DNA of 64,000 nt from CAIUGU01 sp965279735 (lineage in GTDB: Bacteria; Pseudomonadota; Gammaproteobacteria; Steroidobacterales; Steroidobacteraceae). This document shows positions 61,692 through 64,000 of this stretch, piece after piece. The translations under genes were made by a program, and so were the position numbers. Positions within the stretch are counted from its first letter, which is position 1; every line of letters starts with the position of its first letter. The DNA lies in NCBI GenBank assembly GCA_965279735.1, contig OZ257260.1, positions 1,364,001 to 1,428,000 of the forward strand. Direction: 5' to 3'. The notes below the pieces were generated by a model. That model ran no database searches, was not told where the DNA came from, and was given only the letters and a program-made list of their open reading frames with translations.

Positions 61692-62449
61692 GAGTCGCCG
61701 CGCGAACGGTCCGACGGAGCCTGCAGCGCCGGCTGATCGTTCATTCCATCTGCTACCAACGGTGACAGATGTTGCTGGTCTGGACTTCCCTCGTCGTCTT
61801 CGACAGCCGGACTCTCCTCCGTTGCAGTGTCTGTCGGCAACGATTCAGTTTCGTCTTCGGCAACGACCTGTGAAGCTTCGTCCGGACCGCCACCTGGCAG
61901 CTCAAGCTGCACACCGATCGACTCGATGTCCTTGAGCTCTGCGAGCGACGGCAGTTCATCAAGCCCCTTGAGGCCGAAATAATCGAGAAACTCGCGCGTG
62001 GTGCCCAAGAGCTCGGGACGTCCTGGAACTTCACGATGGCCAACGACGCGGATCCAGTTGCGCTCCTGCAACGTCCGCATGATGGTCGAGCTGATGGATA
62101 CGCCACGGATTTCCTCGATCTCGCCGCGCGTGATCGGCTGGCGATACGCAATCAACGCGAGCGTCTCCAGCAGTGCACGCGAATAGCGCGACGGACGTTC
62201 CTGCCATAGACGCGATACCAGATCGACATACTTCGAGCGGACCTGGACACGCCAGCCGCTGGCGACCTCGCACAGCTCGATGCCACGGGATTCGTATTCG
62301 GCGGCAAGCGCGAGCATGGCTTCGCGAACCTGGTCGGCCGTCGGTCGCTCGCGCTCTTCGAACAGCTCTATCACCTGCTGAATGGTGACAGGCCGTCCTG
62401 CCGCCAGCAGGGTAGCTTCGATGAGAGAGGTCAGTTGCACGTCATTCAT
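61682..62449 (-). CDS. scpB: Segregation and condensation protein B
   Basis: The 255-residue protein has tandem winged helices: LLAAGRPVTIQQVIELFEER, SRYSRALLETLALIAYRQPI and ISSTIMRTLQERNWIRVVGH. It binds ScpA in the SMC-ScpAB condensin. An acidic tail of about 70 residues follows. It lies 28 bp after scpA. Confidence 0.95.
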   Translation of the reverse strand: MNDVQLTSLIEATLLAAGRPVTIQQVIELFEERERPTADQVREAMLALAAEYESRGIELCEVASGWRVQVRSKYVDLVSRLWQERPSRYSRALLETLALIAYRQPITRGEIEEIRGVSISSTIMRTLQERNWIRVVGHREVPGRPELLGTTREFLDYFGLKGLDELPSLAELKDIESIGVQLELPGGGPDEASQVVAEDETESLPTDTATEESPAVEDDEGSPDQQHLSPLVADGMNDQPALQAPSDRSRGDSWE

Positions 62450-62477
62450 GGCAGGTTTCCATTGCGTTGAATCGCAA

Positions 62478-63533
62478 TCAGCCTTGGGTTGAGTCCGGGA
62501 GTGTCGTGGCAGGAGGCAGGGTCGTCACGCTGTCGTCACCGACCGACGCGCCTTCCGGTTCCGCTTCATCCGGATCTTCATTTTCGTCAGGGTACGCGGG
62601 TTGAGCCAGGGCCGCTTCGTTCTCGGCATCCGCATCCGTGCCGCCCACCACCGTGAGCTTGCCGGCCGCGGAAACTGGCCGTACATGGATGGGCTCGTAA
62701 ACTTCAGCCTGCACGATTTCGATCAGGCCTTCGCGCATCAATTCGAGAATGGCACTGAACGTCACCGTCACGCCCATGCGTCCTTCTTCCGGCGCAAACA
62801 GGGACGCGAAATCGACGAAGGCAGAACCTTCGAGCCGGCTCAGGATGTCCGACATGCGCTGGCGAACGGACAGGCGCTCCCGCTGCACGTGATGGTGCGC
62901 GAACATCTCGGCGCGGCCCACCACATCCTTCAGCGCGAGCAGCATCTCCTGCAGGGTCACCTGCGGCACCATGCGGATCACTTTGCGGTCCACCAGTTCG
63001 GCGGACGTCGACAGTGCGTCGCGTTCGAGCCGATGCAGCCGGTCCATGTCCTCAGCGGCCTTCTTGAACCGTTCGTATTCCTGCAGCCGCCTGACCAGTT
63101 CGGCACGCGGATCTTCTTCTTCGCCACCTTCTTCGGGCCTGAGTCGCGGCAGCAGCATGCGCGACTTGATCTCCGCCAACATTGCGGCCATGAGCAGGTA
63201 TTCGCCGGCGAGCTCGAGCTGCAGGTTGTCCATCACCTCGATGTACTGCAGGTACTGCCGGGTCACCTCGGCGATCGGGATGTCGAGGATGTCCAGATTC
63301 TGCCGACGGATGAGATAGAGCAGCAGGTCGAGCGGCCCCTCAAACGCTTCAAGGAATACCTGCAAAGCGTCGGGAGGAATGTAGAGATCGCGAGGCATCT
63401 CGGTGAAGGCCTCACCTTCGACCATCGCGAACGGCATCTCCGACTGCTGGGGCGGCGGTATCCGCACCGATTCCGCTGCCACGAGTTCGCTGCCGGTGTC
63501 TTCCACAAGTTTGAGGTCGGGTTTCATCGGCAT
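62478..63533 (-). CDS. scpA: Segregation and condensation protein A
   Basis: The 351-residue kleisin has FEGPLDLLLYLIRRQNLDIL and LAGEYLLMAAMLAEIKSRML near the N-terminus and a C-terminal winged helix (VTVTFSAILELMREGLIEIV) that would bind SMC. A 60-residue acidic tail follows. It lies 3 bp from trpS. Confidence 0.96.
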   Translation of the reverse strand: MPMKPDLKLVEDTGSELVAAESVRIPPPQQSEMPFAMVEGEAFTEMPRDLYIPPDALQVFLEAFEGPLDLLLYLIRRQNLDILDIPIAEVTRQYLQYIEVMDNLQLELAGEYLLMAAMLAEIKSRMLLPRLRPEEGGEEEDPRAELVRRLQEYERFKKAAEDMDRLHRLERDALSTSAELVDRKVIRMVPQVTLQEMLLALKDVVGRAEMFAHHHVQRERLSVRQRMSDILSRLEGSAFVDFASLFAPEEGRMGVTVTFSAILELMREGLIEIVQAEVYEPIHVRPVSAAGKLTVVGGTDADAENEAALAQPAYPDENEDPDEAEPEGASVGDDSVTTLPPATTLPDSTQG

Positions 63534-63536
63534 GGC

Positions 63537-64000
63537 TCAACGATAGTTCATGCCCATGGCCTGGTGGACTTCTTCCAGCGTCTGGCGGGCGAGATCCCGC
63601 GCTTTCTCGCACCCTTCCGCGACAATCGTGCGCACGAGATCGGGGTTTTCCTCGTACTCGACCGCACGCTGCCGAATGATGGTGGTCTCTGCCACTACCC
63701 TGTCAGTGAGCTTCTTCTTGCAATCGAGGCACCCAATGCCCGCGGAGCGACAACCGGCCTGCACCCAAGCTTGAGTCTCCGCATCGGAATAGATCCGATG
63801 CAGATCCCAGACGGGACATTTATCGGGATCACCCGGATCCGTCCGGCGTACGCGTGCGGGATCCGTCTGCATCGTCCGCAGCTTCTGTGCCACTGAATCA
63901 GGGTCTTCCCGCAGGCCAATCGTATTGCCGTAGGACTTGGACATCTTGCGGCCGTCGAGTCCCGGAACTTTGGGTGTGGCCGTCAACAGCGCATCCGGCT
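63537..64000 (-). CDS. trpS: Tryptophanyl-tRNA synthetase (N-terminal part outside window)
   Basis: The C-terminal 154 residues are visible: PDALLTATPKVPGLDGRKMSKSYG with the KMSKS loop (quoted here in parts: GRKMSKSYGN), then the anticodon-binding helical domain. A CLDCKKKL segment near the end has two Cys. The HIGH region lies beyond the right edge. It heads the trpS-scpA-scpB-rluB run. Confidence 0.96.
   Translation of the reverse strand, partial: PDALLTATPKVPGLDGRKMSKSYGNTIGLREDPDSVAQKLRTMQTDPARVRRTDPGDPDKCPVWDLHRIYSDAETQAWVQAGCRSAGIGCLDCKKKLTDRVVAETTIIRQRAVEYEENPDLVRTIVAEGCEKARDLARQTLEEVHQAMGMNYR

Overview
The window looks like a chromosomal segment of a gammaproteobacterium with fairly high GC. 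Two gene orders support this: thrS-infC-rpmI-rplT-pheS-pheT-ihfA-merR-tRNA-Pro, and gyrA-(serA)-pheA-hisC-aroA-cmk-rpsA-ihfB-lapA-lapB. Divergent uvrB/aspC and ubiG-gph point the same way. A lineage near Xanthomonadales/Nevskiales/Steroidobacterales is a guess from content, not a measurement. No plasmid, prophage or CRISPR signal was seen.

Region by region. 1-5.9 kb: exported accessory enzymes (metallo-beta-lactamase-fold lipoprotein, double DUF336 protein, cyclase-family hydrolase, VOC protein, serine hydrolase, dihaem cytochrome c). 6.2-13.7 kb: a defence island on the minus strand. It holds an NYN-domain protein, then a compact run of six genes: a GHKL/MORC-type ATPase, two unrecognised proteins, a Dcm-like cytosine-5 methyltransferase, a Vsr mismatch endonuclease and an MvaI/BcnI-type restriction enzyme. 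A truncated WYL-type regulator lies upstream. 13.8-18.6 kb: decaying accessory DNA, with a hybrid histidine kinase split by a one-base frameshift, a small three-gene operon, and a vapBC-type pair whose toxin is internally deleted. 18.9-28.9 kb: translation and DNA-repair housekeeping (tRNA-Pro, ihfA, pheST, rplT, rpmI, infC, thrS, tRNA-Val, uvrB). 29.2-42.1 kb: metabolic and envelope genes (aspC, DUF4153 membrane protein, pirin, tandem GFA protein, AlkA-like glycosylase, copCD, phzF-like, PQQ dehydrogenase plus cytochrome c, cardiolipin synthase). 42.3-55.9 kb: tRNA-Asn, galU, comEA-like, lapBA, ihfB, rpsA, cmk, aroA, hisC, pheA, serA, gyrA. 56.1-64 kb: ubiG, gph, rmuC, squalene-synthase-like, SDR, rluB-like, scpB, scpA and the end of trpS.

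How genes work together. The restriction-modification cassette can modify and restrict one sequence class, with Vsr repairing deaminated 5-methylcytosines; the ATPase and its two partners probably extend or gate this activity. IHF-alpha and IHF-beta are both encoded here. ScpA and ScpB form condensin subunits. pheA, hisC, aroA and serA form an amino-acid operon next to gyrA and rpsA.

The most unusual signals are non-coding. Two copies of a roughly 290-bp element (28911-29200 and 60546-60840) have long terminal inverted repeats and internal stems, and paired substitutions between copies keep the stems intact. A second family of hairpin repeats lies directly 3' of three different tRNA genes. 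A degenerate internal-deletion copy of the NYN gene sits 3.9 kb from the intact one.
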